From contig NZ_MUYM01000005.1 of assembly GCF_002150765.1 (NCBI RefSeq), forward strand, positions 111,030 through 175,029: DNA of 64,000 nucleotides, written 5' to 3'. Position 1 is the first letter of the stretch, and each line of letters begins with the position of its first letter. Below, piece by piece: positions 8,588 to 15,980 of this stretch. This stretch comes from Lentzea kentuckyensis (GTDB lineage Bacteria; Actinomycetota; Actinomycetes; Mycobacteriales; Pseudonocardiaceae). The notes below the pieces were generated by a model, which did no database searches, was not told where the DNA came from, and saw only the letters and a list, made by a program, of their open reading frames with translations. Both the position numbers and the translations under genes were made by a program.

Positions 8588-8600
8588 GCCGCCATACTAC

Positions 8601-8630
8601 CTACTAGCGAGTAGACTTACTAGCTAGTAG
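8601..8630. promoter_or_regulatory. Two-box operator of the acyl-CoA island (copy 1)
   Basis: Two 14-bp palindromes, CTACTAGCGAGTAG (8601-8614) and TTACTAGCTAGTAG (8617-8630), are separated by 2 bp. They fill the gap between the divergent thiolase start (8587) and the FabG start (8641). The same arrangement with the same spacing recurs at 11327-11356 in front of the TetR gene. I infer that the TetR protein encoded at 10638-11276 binds both. Confidence 0.8.
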
Positions 8631-8640
8631 GTTGTGTGAC

Positions 8641-9876
8641 GTGGACAGGTACCAGAAGTTCGCCTCTTCGGGGCTGGGTCGCCAGCTCGTGCGCAGGCTC
8701 GGCCTGCCGAACCCGTATCCACTCCGCCGTGACGCGGCTTTGGCCACACCCGTGCTGGTCGGTGGCACTGCTCGGCTGCCCTTCCTGAAACAGCTCGAAA
8801 CCGGCACCGCTCCCTACGGCGCGCTGGTGTTCGACGCGTCCGAGATCGCGGCTGTCTCGGATCTGCGGCAGCTGCACGACTTCTTCCACCCGGTGATCAC
8901 GCAGCTCGGGCCGTGCGGGCGGGTGATCGTGATCGGACGGTCGCCGGACTCGGTGGCGCAACGGGCGCTCGAGGGCTTCGTGCGGTCGGTCGGCAAGGAA
9001 CTGCGGCGCGGCGGCACGGCGAACCTCGTCTACGTGGCGGACGGCGCCGAGGACGGGGTCGAGTCGACGCTGCGATTCCTGCTGTCCGGACGGTCGGCGT
9101 ACGTGTCCGGCCAGGTGATCCACGTATCCGGCAACGCCGCCACCGGCACGCTGGAGGGCAAGATCGCACTGGTCACGGGTGCCTCCCGGGGCATCGGTGA
9201 GGCGATCGCGGCCACGCTCGCCCGCGACGGCGCGCACGCGGTGTGCCTGGACGTGCCTGCGGCCGGGGAGGACCTGTCGAGGGTCGCGAACGCCATCGGC
9301 GGGTCGGCGTTGCAGCTCGACATCACCGGCGATCCGGCGAAGCTGACCTCGCACCTGCTCGAACGGCACGGCGGCGTGGACGTCGTCGTGCACAACGCGG
9401 GCATCACCCGCGACAAGACATTGGCACGCATGGACTCCTCGCTCTGGGACTCCGTGCTGGAGGTCAACCTCGCGTGCCAGGAGCGGATCAACGACGCACT
9501 GCTGCACGGCGACGTGTTGCGCCCCGGCGGACGGATCGTCGGGGTCTCGTCGATCGCCGGCATCGCGGGCAACGTCGGCCAGACCAACTACGCCACCTCG
9601 AAGGCCGGCGTGATCGGGATGGTGCGGTCACTGGCGCCCGTGCTGGCCGATCGCGGAGCGACGATCAACGCCGTGGCACCCGGTTTCATCGAGACCAAGA
9701 TGACCGCGGCGGTGCCGTTCGCGACGCGTGAGGTCGGGCGGCGGATGAACAGCCTGTCGCAGGGCGGTCTGCCGGTGGACGTGGCGGAGACGGTGGCGTG
9801 GTTCGCGTCGCCGGGTTCCGGTGGTGTGAACGGCAACGTGGTCCGGGTGTGCGGCCAGATGCTGCTGGGGGCGTGA
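8641..9876 (+). CDS. fabG4: Long 3-oxoacyl-ACP/CoA reductase (FabG4-like)
   Basis: A 411-residue high-molecular-weight FabG. The first ~165 residues form a degenerate Rossmann-like domain. The C-terminal ketoreductase has the NAD(P) motif TGASRGIG, HNAGITRDKT and the catalytic serine region SSIAGIAG followed by YATSK. This two-domain form in mycobacteria prefers NADH and CoA- or ACP-linked 3-ketoacyl substrates. The GTG at 8641 has no ribosome site and follows the operator closely, which suggests a leaderless message. The MaoC gene starts inside its stop codon (TGATG), so the two are translationally coupled. Confidence 0.88.
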   Translation: MDRYQKFASSGLGRQLVRRLGLPNPYPLRRDAALATPVLVGGTARLPFLKQLETGTAPYGALVFDASEIAAVSDLRQLHDFFHPVITQLGPCGRVIVIGRSPDSVAQRALEGFVRSVGKELRRGGTANLVYVADGAEDGVESTLRFLLSGRSAYVSGQVIHVSGNAATGTLEGKIALVTGASRGIGEAIAATLARDGAHAVCLDVPAAGEDLSRVANAIGGSALQLDITGDPAKLTSHLLERHGGVDVVVHNAGITRDKTLARMDSSLWDSVLEVNLACQERINDALLHGDVLRPGGRIVGVSSIAGIAGNVGQTNYATSKAGVIGMVRSLAPVLADRGATINAVAPGFIETKMTAAVPFATREVGRRMNSLSQGGLPVDVAETVAWFASPGSGGVNGNVVRVCGQMLLGA

Positions 9877-10649
9877 TGTTGCTGCGTGCCGCCCTGACGT
9901 CGTTCCGGCGCGGGGAAACCCTGGCGGCCCAACCGGTTTCGGCCACGGTCGACGTGTCGCTGAGGCATCTCACGGCCTACAACTCGGTGTGCGGGTTCGG
10001 GTTGCGGGACGCGTTGCCGCTGACCTACCCGCACGTGCTGGGCTTTCCGCTGCAGATGAAGCTGATGACCGGCTCAGGGTTCCCGTTCCCGTTGCCCGGC
10101 CTGGTGCACATCGCGAACCGGATCACCCAGTCGCGTCCGCTGGCACTGTGCGAACCGCTGGAGATCACGGTGTCCGCGCGCGATCTGCGGCCGCATCCGC
10201 AGGGCACCCAGGTCGACGTGGTGACCTCGGTTTCCGGTGTCTGGGAAGGCGTGTCGACCTACCTGCGGCGGACCGGGTCGGGGTCGTCGTCGGGCGAGGA
10301 GCTGCGACGGCCGGTCGGGTCGGCGGTGTGGCGGGTGCCGGCGGACATCGGACGGCGGTACGGCGCCGCGTCCGGCGACCGGAACCCGATCCACCTGTAC
10401 CCGTTGAGCGCCAAGCTGTTCGGCTTCAAGCGGGCGATCGCGCACGGGATGTGGACGAAGGCGCGCTGCGTCGCGTCCCTGGAAGGCCGGTTGCCGGAGG
10501 CCGTGACCGTGGACGTGAAGTTCAAGAAGCCGCTGCTGATCCCCGGCCGCGCCGAGTTCTCGGCGGCCGAGGTCGAGGACGGCTGGGAGTTCGCGGTGTG
10601 GGGCAAGGGGCCCCACCTGCTCGGCTCGGCCCGGGATCTAACGCCGTGA
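9876..10649 (+). CDS. MaoC-type enoyl/3-hydroxyacyl dehydratase (HtdX-like)
   Basis: A 257-residue hot-dog-fold hydratase. The hydratase-2 motif is clear in the C-terminal half: ASGDRNPIHLYP with the catalytic Asp and His, followed by GFKRAIAHGMW. The N-terminal half is a non-catalytic hot dog, as in mycobacterial HtdX. It hydrates enoyl-CoA or dehydrates 3-hydroxyacyl-CoA, pairing naturally with the upstream reductase. Its ATG overlaps the reductase stop. Its last 12 bases overlap the end of the convergent TetR gene. Confidence 0.87.
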   Translation: MLLRAALTSFRRGETLAAQPVSATVDVSLRHLTAYNSVCGFGLRDALPLTYPHVLGFPLQMKLMTGSGFPFPLPGLVHIANRITQSRPLALCEPLEITVSARDLRPHPQGTQVDVVTSVSGVWEGVSTYLRRTGSGSSSGEELRRPVGSAVWRVPADIGRRYGAASGDRNPIHLYPLSAKLFGFKRAIAHGMWTKARCVASLEGRLPEAVTVDVKFKKPLLIPGRAEFSAAEVEDGWEFAVWGKGPHLLGSARDLTP

Positions 10650-11276
10650 CGGTGGATGCCAGACGTTGCCTTCGACCAGGTCGCCGAAGCCCATCCACAC
10701 GAGGTTCATGAGGCGCGCCGCGACGACGCCGGCGGGTTCCTCCGGGTGGTCGAGCCACCACTCCGCGAGCGACTCGCCGGCCCCGACCAGCGCCGCGGCC
10801 AGCGACTCGGCCTCCAGCTTGGTCGCCGGCGCCTTCGTGGACTGGGTGAGCAGCGCCGCGACCAGCGACACCGCCCGGCTGCGCATGTCCGTGAGCTCGA
10901 CCGCGAACGGCCCGCCCTGGGTCGACGCCTGCCGGTGCAGCACCATCCAGCTCGCCCGGTTCTCGCCGACGAACCCGAAGAACGCTCTGAGCCCGCTCCA
11001 CAGCTGCACGTCGGGTTCCTGGTCGGGCTCGACGCCGGTCGCGATGGCCTCCATCATCCGGGTGGCCTCACGCCGGATGCAGGTCGCGAACAGTTCCTCC
11101 TTCGAGCCGAGGTAGGCGTAGAGCATCGGCTTGGAGATGCCGGCGACGTCGGAGATCTCGTCCATCGACGCCGCGTGGAAACCGAGCCGCGAGAACACGT
11201 CCACGGCGGCGTCCATGATCTGCCGCTCACGCACCGCGCGTGGCAAGCGCTTGGCTCGACCTTCTGTGCGCATCAT
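10638..11276 (-). CDS. TetR family repressor of the acyl-CoA island
   Basis: A 212-residue TetR protein. The N-terminal helix-turn-helix spans about residues 12-58 (RERQIMDAAVDVFSRLGF, then ISKPMLYAYLGSKEELF), and the rest is a ligand-binding helical domain. GAGGGG stands just upstream of the ATG pair at 11276/11273. It is divergent from the SCP2 gene, and its promoter contains two palindromes identical in layout to those between thiolase and FabG. I infer an acyl-CoA-responsive local repressor that controls both divergent pairs and itself. The ligand is unknown. Confidence 0.88.
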   Translation of the reverse strand: MMRTEGRAKRLPRAVRERQIMDAAVDVFSRLGFHAASMDEISDVAGISKPMLYAYLGSKEELFATCIRREATRMMEAIATGVEPDQEPDVQLWSGLRAFFGFVGENRASWMVLHRQASTQGGPFAVELTDMRSRAVSLVAALLTQSTKAPATKLEAESLAAALVGAGESLAEWWLDHPEEPAGVVAARLMNLVWMGFGDLVEGNVWHPPSRR

Positions 11277-11326
11277 TACCCCTCGGTTCGGAGCAACAAG
11301 ATTATCCGATCGGCTTGCCGCCCAAT

Positions 11327-11356
11327 CTACTCGCCAGTAGTCTTACTCGTGAGTAG
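11327..11356. promoter_or_regulatory. Two-box operator of the acyl-CoA island (copy 2)
   Basis: CTACTCGCCAGTAG (11327-11340) and TTACTCGTGAGTAG (11343-11356) are again separated by 2 bp. They match copy 1 at 24 of 30 positions over the whole element. They lie between the TetR start (11276) and the SCP2 start (11375), ending 18 bases before the SCP2 ATG. A repressor bound here would block both promoters. Confidence 0.8.
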
Positions 11357-11374
11357 GTACCAGGAGGTGTGTCA

Positions 11375-12004
11375 ATGACGCTCGACCTCACCACCGAGGC
11401 GATCGCGAAGCTCAGCCCGGCTGAGCTGATCAGCACTTTGCAGCAGATCTCGCCGGACGACCCCGCTCTGGCCGACGTCGACATCGACGTCATCGCCCGC
11501 GGCATCGACCCGAAGAAGCTGGGCAAGGACGACTTCGCCGCGTTGCTGAACGCGTTGGGCAGGCTCGCCGACGCCGGCGCGGACCTCGACCTCTCGAAGA
11601 TGGACCCGTCCAACTTCGCCCGCATCATCTCGCGCGCCTCGAAGGACCAGATCGAGGGTGTCGTGTCAGATCCTGCGCTGCGTACGCGGGTTCTGGACGA
11701 GGTGTTCCGCCGCATGGAGGTCCACTTCCGCGCGGACCGGGCCGGCGCCACGCGTGCCGTCGTGCATTTCCACGTGCTGGAAGACGTGTACGAGGCCATC
11801 ATTGAAGACGCGCACTGCACCATCAACAAGGGTGTCACGCGTGAGGCCCGCGCCATCGTGACGCTGACGCCCGCCGATTTCCTGAAGCTAGCGACCGGCA
11901 ACGCCTCCGCCCCCGTGCTGTTCATGACGGGCAAGCTGAAGGTGAAGGGCGACCTGGGGTTCGCGGCCGGGTTCATGAGCCTGTTCAACATCCCGAAGGC
12001 CTGA
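11375..12004 (+). CDS. SCP2-like sterol/lipid-binding protein
   Basis: A 209-residue protein. The C-terminal ~100 residues fit the SCP2 sterol-transfer fold (VVHFHVLEDVYEAIIEDAHCTINKG, then VTLTPADFLKLATGNAS and FMTGKLKVKGDLGFAAGF, the classic GKLKxxGD region). The N-terminal ~100 residues are helical and acidic. SCP2 domains bind acyl chains or sterols and are thought to present them to lipid enzymes. AGGAGGT lies seven bases before the ATG, a near-ideal ribosome site. The acyl-CoA dehydrogenase follows after 15 bases, so the two form an operon under the two-box operator. Confidence 0.82.
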   Translation: MTLDLTTEAIAKLSPAELISTLQQISPDDPALADVDIDVIARGIDPKKLGKDDFAALLNALGRLADAGADLDLSKMDPSNFARIISRASKDQIEGVVSDPALRTRVLDEVFRRMEVHFRADRAGATRAVVHFHVLEDVYEAIIEDAHCTINKGVTREARAIVTLTPADFLKLATGNASAPVLFMTGKLKVKGDLGFAAGFMSLFNIPKA

Positions 12005-12019
12005 CGGAGAGGTTTTGCA

Positions 12020-13234
12020 GTGGGTGGCTTCTCGCTCGAACTGAACGAAGACCAGACCGACCTGCGCGACTGGGTGCACGGTTTCGCTCGCGACGTGATC
12101 AGGCCGGCGGCCTCCGAGTGGGACGAGCGCGAGGAGACGCCGTGGCCGGTGATCCAGGAGGCGGCGAAGATCGGCCTCTACGGCTTCGAGGCCCTCGCGA
12201 CCTGGTTCGCGGACCCGATCGGGCTTTCGTTGCCGATCGCGACCGAGGAACTCTTCTGGGGTGACGCGGGCATCGCGCTCTCACTGATGGGCACCGGTCT
12301 CGCGGTCGCCGGCATCTTCGCCGGTGGCGAGCCCGAGCAGCTGGCCGAGTGGGTGCCGGAGTGCTTCGGCGACGAGTCGGACCCGAAGCTCGCGGCGTTC
12401 TGCGCCTCCGAACCCCAGGCGGGCTCGGACGTCGGCGGCTACCGGACGCGAGCGCGCTACGACGAGGCCACCGACGAATGGGTGCTCAACGGCCAGAAGG
12501 CCTGGGCCACCAACGGCGGCATCGCGAACGTGCACGTCGTGACCGCCGTCGTCGATTCCTCGCTGGGTGCCCGCGGCCAGGCCGGCTTCATCGTGCCGCC
12601 GGGCACGCCGGGGTTGTCGTCGCCGGGGAAGATCAAGAAGCACGGCATGCGGGCGTCCCACACCGCCGACGTCTTCCTGGACGACGTGCGCGTGCCCGGC
12701 CGTTGCGTGCTGGGTGGCCGCGAACGTCTTGAGGCCCGGCTGGCTCGGGCACGTGAGGGCTTGAAGGCCGGTGGCCAGGCCGCGATGGCGACGTTCGAGA
12801 CCACGCGCCCGACCGTCGGTGCGATGGCCGTGGGCGTCGCTCGTGCCGCGTACGACTACGCGCTGGAGTACGCGAAGGACCGCGAGGCGTTCGGCCGCAA
12901 GATCATCGAGAACCAGTCGATCGCGTTCGACCTCGCGAACATGCGGATGGAGATCGACGCGTCGCGGCTGCTGGTGTGGCGCGCGGCGTGGATGGGCCGC
13001 AACAACGTGCCGTTCACCGCGGGTGAGGGGTCGATGTCCAAGCTCAAGGCGTCCGAGGTGTCGGTGTGGGCGACTGAGCGGGCGATCCACATTCTCGGTG
13101 GGGCCGGCTACACGCGGGAGCACCCGGTGGAGCGCATGCACCGGGACGCCAAGATCTTCACCATCTTCGAGGGGACCTCGGAGATCCAGCGGCTCGTCGT
13201 GTCCCGGATGATCTCGGGGATGCAGATCAAGTGA
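12020..13234 (+). CDS. Acyl-CoA dehydrogenase
   Basis: A 404-residue flavoprotein that introduces the trans-2 double bond into acyl-CoA. The first signature CASEPQAGSDVGG is present. In the C-terminal helical domain the catalytic glutamate sits in IFEGTSEIQRLV, the medium-chain position. The GTG start has GGAGAGG upstream. It lies 15 bases after the SCP2 gene and is bounded by a strong bidirectional hairpin at 13243. Together with hydratase, reductase and thiolase nearby it completes a beta-oxidation set. Chain-length preference cannot be told. Confidence 0.92.
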   Translation: MGGFSLELNEDQTDLRDWVHGFARDVIRPAASEWDEREETPWPVIQEAAKIGLYGFEALATWFADPIGLSLPIATEELFWGDAGIALSLMGTGLAVAGIFAGGEPEQLAEWVPECFGDESDPKLAAFCASEPQAGSDVGGYRTRARYDEATDEWVLNGQKAWATNGGIANVHVVTAVVDSSLGARGQAGFIVPPGTPGLSSPGKIKKHGMRASHTADVFLDDVRVPGRCVLGGRERLEARLARAREGLKAGGQAAMATFETTRPTVGAMAVGVARAAYDYALEYAKDREAFGRKIIENQSIAFDLANMRMEIDASRLLVWRAAWMGRNNVPFTAGEGSMSKLKASEVSVWATERAIHILGGAGYTREHPVERMHRDAKIFTIFEGTSEIQRLVVSRMISGMQIK

Positions 13235-13242
13235 CGTGAGGT

Positions 13243-13267
13243 GGGCCGGGGCGTGGCGCCCCGGCCC
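13243..13267. terminator. Bidirectional terminator hairpin
   Basis: The 11-bp arms GGGCCGGGGCG (13243-13253) and CGCCCCGGCCC (13257-13267) are perfect with a TGG loop. It sits between the stops of the acyl-CoA dehydrogenase (13234) and the convergent secreted protein (13275). There is no long T-run on either side, as is common in high-GC actinobacteria. Confidence 0.75.
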
Positions 13268-13274
13268 GGTTCGT

Positions 13275-13670
13275 TCAGCAGGACGAGCCGCTGCGCCCGG
13301 TCAGGGATTCCTCGGTCGTCTGCAGGGTGGCCTCGGCCGCCGTGCACTTGTCGTTCAGCGCCTTGCTGAACGTCCACACGTCGCGCTGGCCCCGTGCGCC
13401 CTGCGTCGGCGGGGTGAACGAGCCGCCGCCCACGAGGCGGATCGACGCTCGGTACAGGTTCGCGCCTTGCAGGCGGACGTGGCCGTACTTGCCGCCACAG
13501 CCTTCGAACTGAGTGATGGTGGCCATGGTCGTGGCTCCGCGCTTCACGTGGCCGGTCGAGCCGATCTGCACCGCGCTCGGGCAGTTCGGCGGGGTCGGTT
13601 CTGCTGCTTGCGCTGTTCCCCCAAGGAGCAGGGCAACGCCGGTCGTGACGATTCCCAATTTGATCAGCAC
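13275..13670 (-). CDS. Small secreted cysteine-containing protein, 131 aa
   Basis: An exported protein with a signal peptide (MLIKLGIVTTGVALLLGG, cleavage near AQA-AEP). The mature ~108 residues hold four cysteines, which suggests two disulfides (in PPNCPS, EGCGGK, DKCTAA and the final GSSC). No conserved family is evident to me. The central part (HVRLQGANLYRASIRLVGGG) looks beta-rich. It stands alone between a terminator and a divergent nuclease-like gene. Function unknown. Confidence 0.6.
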   Translation of the reverse strand: MLIKLGIVTTGVALLLGGTAQAAEPTPPNCPSAVQIGSTGHVKRGATTMATITQFEGCGGKYGHVRLQGANLYRASIRLVGGGSFTPPTQGARGQRDVWTFSKALNDKCTAAEATLQTTEESLTGRSGSSC

Positions 13671-13784
13671 GGACGTGAACGTAGATCGCGTTGGTTAGCC
13701 GACGGTAAATCCGCGACCGCGTGGAGTAACGCCGGGTCCCGCTGCTCCGATCAGCCCTGTAGATCGGCGTTAGGGGGAATCGTG

Positions 13785-14513
13785 ATGCTCCCGAATGTGT
13801 TCGTGATGGCTGCCGCGGTCCTGACCGGTGCCGCGAGCAGTGCCTACGTCGTGACGGTCTTGGATCGCCCGCATCCGGTTGCGGTCAGCCAGGTTGTGCG
13901 TGTGGTCGACGCGGAGACGGTCGAGGTGCGCGAGGGTGATCGCGTCGCGCACATCAGGCTCGTGAACGTTGCCGCGCCCGCGGCGGGCGAGTGTCTGCAC
14001 GAGGAATCCACGAAGCGGCTCAAGGAGCTGCTACCGGAGGGCACGACAGTCACTGTGGTCAAAGAAGGGCAGTTGGCCGCGCTGTCCACACAGGACGGAA
14101 AGCTGGTCAACGCCGAGCTGATCGCGGAAGGGCTGGCGGTGCCGACGGTCAACGGGACGCGCTTCCTCGGTCAGGCCAAGGCGGCGAACGCGGAGGCGGC
14201 CCAGAAGCTGAAGGGGCTGCATTCGCCGGATGTGCCGTGCACGTTGCCTGGTCAGGTCAAGGCGATCACCGAGGCCGCGGCCGTGGTCGAGGCGCAACCG
14301 TTGCGGGCCAGCAAGACCGAGTTGACGGTGGCGGCGGACACGGCCAAGACCGCGATCGGGCTGGTGGATCAGCTGGCCAAGCCCGGCGGGCTGACGTGGG
14401 ACGCGGTGGCGCCGGTGGACCAGACGGTGTTGCTGGCGAAGGTCACCAAGGCGGTGCCGACGTTGTACCGCAAGGAGGCCGAGCTGCGGAACGTCGTGAA
14501 GGGCTTGAAGTGA
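13785..14513 (+). CDS. SNase-like secreted or membrane-anchored protein with lost catalytic residues
   Basis: A 242-residue protein with an N-terminal hydrophobic segment (MLPNVFVMAAAVLTGAASSAY). A staphylococcal-nuclease-like barrel follows at about residues 33-145 (VVRVVDAETVEV, then HIRLVNVAAP and ECLHEESTKRLKELLPEG). In active nucleases the first motif is DGDT and the second is RLxxIDAPE. Here they read DAET and RLVNVAAP, so the Ca-binding and catalytic acidic residues are replaced although the arginine remains. The C-terminal 100 residues are helical and unassigned. AGGGGG precedes the ATG at 13785; a GTG at 13782 is adjacent. Activity as a nuclease is doubtful. Confidence 0.65.
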   Translation: MLPNVFVMAAAVLTGAASSAYVVTVLDRPHPVAVSQVVRVVDAETVEVREGDRVAHIRLVNVAAPAAGECLHEESTKRLKELLPEGTTVTVVKEGQLAALSTQDGKLVNAELIAEGLAVPTVNGTRFLGQAKAANAEAAQKLKGLHSPDVPCTLPGQVKAITEAAAVVEAQPLRASKTELTVAADTAKTAIGLVDQLAKPGGLTWDAVAPVDQTVLLAKVTKAVPTLYRKEAELRNVVKGLK

Positions 14514-14514
14514 T

Positions 14515-14543
14515 GGCCCGCCGTACCCCTGCGCCGGCGGGCC
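14515..14543 (+). terminator. Terminator of the SNase-like gene
   Basis: GGCCCGCCG (14515-14523) pairs perfectly with CGGCGGGCC (14535-14543) across an 11-nt loop. It starts two bases after the TGA. A CTCGTTTTGCGG stretch follows about 20 bases downstream. Confidence 0.65.
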
Positions 14544-14616
14544 GGACTCACCGTCTCGTTTTGCGGTTATGGAACGGTAAACGTCCAGGTTGGACATATC
14601 TTCCCGGACCATGAAG

Positions 14617-14943
14617 CTAGAGCGGGAGCGTCAGAACCGCGCCCACGCGCTTGAGCTCGCGGCGGTGCACGGCCAGCAGCACGACGTCGGAAGCGCGGCG
14701 GAAGTGCAGCACCACGAAGTTCGGCTGCGGCGGATCCTGGTCGACGATCAGCTCGACCCTGCCCTCGTCGTCGCTGAAGACGATCCGCTCGGCCCAGACG
14801 ATCTTCGTCGGACCGAAGAACAGCTCGCCCTCCTGCCATTCGCCGTCCAGGAAGACGTCGCCGTCGCCACGTGAGTTGTCGTCCCCGCCGGGCGCGAAGG
14901 CCTCCGCGAGCACGCCCCCGAGCACCTCGAACAGACCGGACAT
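14617..14943 (-). CDS. Hypothetical protein, 108 aa
   Basis: I do not recognise this protein. It is soluble, has no signal peptide or membrane segment, and is acidic in its first half (EVLGGVLAEAFAPGGDDN, then GDVFLDGEWQEGELFFGP). A beta-rich second half follows (WAERIVFSDDEGRVELIVDQ). GAAGGGGG lies seven bases before the ATG, a good ribosome site. A 28-bp palindrome lies just upstream (14967-14994), between it and the MerR gene on the same strand. Confidence 0.6.
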   Translation of the reverse strand: MSGLFEVLGGVLAEAFAPGGDDNSRGDGDVFLDGEWQEGELFFGPTKIVWAERIVFSDDEGRVELIVDQDPPQPNFVVLHFRRASDVVLLAVHRRELKRVGAVLTLPL

Positions 14944-14966
14944 CGTGATCCCCCTTCGTTGCCACA

Positions 14967-14994
14967 GGAACGAGCTGGGCGCCCAGCTGGTTCC
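14967..14994. promoter_or_regulatory. Near-perfect 28-bp palindrome
   Basis: The half GGAACGAGCTGGGC (14967-14980) abuts GCCCAGCTGGTTCC (14981-14994). These are inverted copies with a single mismatch and no loop. It lies 21 bases past the end of the MerR gene and 23 bases before the start of the next minus-strand gene. With no loop it looks more like a protein-binding site than a terminator, but either is possible. Confidence 0.5.
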
Positions 14995-15015
14995 CGCAGT
15001 TCACTTCGGAGTGAT

Positions 15016-15936
15016 CTAGCCGAACGGCTGACCGGCCTCGCGCAGCCAGGTGCGCTCCGCCGAGTGGTCCGGCATCGCGGGCCAGCCGTTGACCTTCGCG
15101 ATCAGGACCCAGTACCGCTCGGCACGCGGGTCCGCGAAGTCGGAGAACGAACGCAGCCGCTCGACGAGCTGGTCGTCGTTCGGCAGGTTCATCGCCTCGG
15201 CCCACTTGGCGTTCACGCGCGCCACGACCTCGCGAGCGGCGTCCGACCCCGGCGCGATGCCGGCGTCGAGGGCCTCACGGGCCTGCGCGATCGCGAAGTT
15301 GAACGCCTCCATCTGGTCGTTGGACCGCGGGCCCATGTCCTCGCCGTTGCGGCGGAACTCCTCGTGCTGCTGGGACATCCGCTTGATCGACGAGCGGAAG
15401 TCCGGGTCCTGCACGAGCTTCGCGAGCTCGACCCACGCCTCCAGCTGCTCGGTCGTCGGGTCGTCCGGCAGTTCGATCCGCACGGACCGCATGTGCTGCT
15501 CGAACTGGGGATCCAGCTCGTACGGCCCGAACACATCCTCGAAGAAGTCGTCGAGGATGCGCTGGCGCTCCTCGTCGGACATCCGCGCCAACTCGTTCAT
15601 CAGTTCCATCTCCCCTCCCTTGGCGACGGCGCGCAGGACGGCACGGCGCAGCCGCAACGTCTTCATCTGCGCGTCGATCGCATCCGCATGGGCGCGCGCC
15701 ACGTCGGTCACCGTCACCTCGCGGGCGAGCACCCGTCCGGCGGTCGGCAGATCCACACCCAGATCTCGCAGGGTGCGGACGAGTTTGAGCTTGGCGACCG
15801 CCTCACCGTCGTACGTCCGGTAGCCGCCGACCGTTCTCGCGGTGGGCGGGATGAGGCCCTGGTCGGAGTAGAACCGGATCGTTCGGACGGTGAGGCCGGT
15901 CATCCTGGCCAGCTCGCCGATCTGGTAGCGCGTCAC
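15016..15936 (-). CDS. MerR family transcriptional regulator
   Basis: A 306-residue regulator. The N-terminal MerR winged helix covers residues 1-70 (YQIGELARMTGLTVRTIRFY). A coiled-coil dimer helix around VTVTDVARAHADAIDAQMKT follows, then a ~190-residue alpha-helical effector domain with no cysteine signature for metals. That argues for a small-molecule or protein ligand. The GTG at 15936 begins MTRYQIGEL. Its own promoter shows a MerR-type operator between TTGACT and the start (15954-15968), so it is probably autoregulated. Confidence 0.82.
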   Translation of the reverse strand: MTRYQIGELARMTGLTVRTIRFYSDQGLIPPTARTVGGYRTYDGEAVAKLKLVRTLRDLGVDLPTAGRVLAREVTVTDVARAHADAIDAQMKTLRLRRAVLRAVAKGGEMELMNELARMSDEERQRILDDFFEDVFGPYELDPQFEQHMRSVRIELPDDPTTEQLEAWVELAKLVQDPDFRSSIKRMSQQHEEFRRNGEDMGPRSNDQMEAFNFAIAQAREALDAGIAPGSDAAREVVARVNAKWAEAMNLPNDDQLVERLRSFSDFADPRAERYWVLIAKVNGWPAMPDHSAERTWLREAGQPFG

Positions 15937-15953
15937 GGGGACAACTCTGAACC

Positions 15954-15968
15954 CTCCAGTGACTGGAG
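15954..15968 (-). promoter_or_regulatory. MerR operator within its own promoter
   Basis: CTCCAGT (15954-15960) and ACTGGAG (15962-15968) form a perfect dyad. On the minus strand a TTGACT -35-like hexamer stands directly upstream and the GTG start is 18 bases downstream. This is the placement of MerR dyads inside an extended -35/-10 spacer. Confidence 0.75.
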
Positions 15969-15980
15969 AGTCAAACCCGA

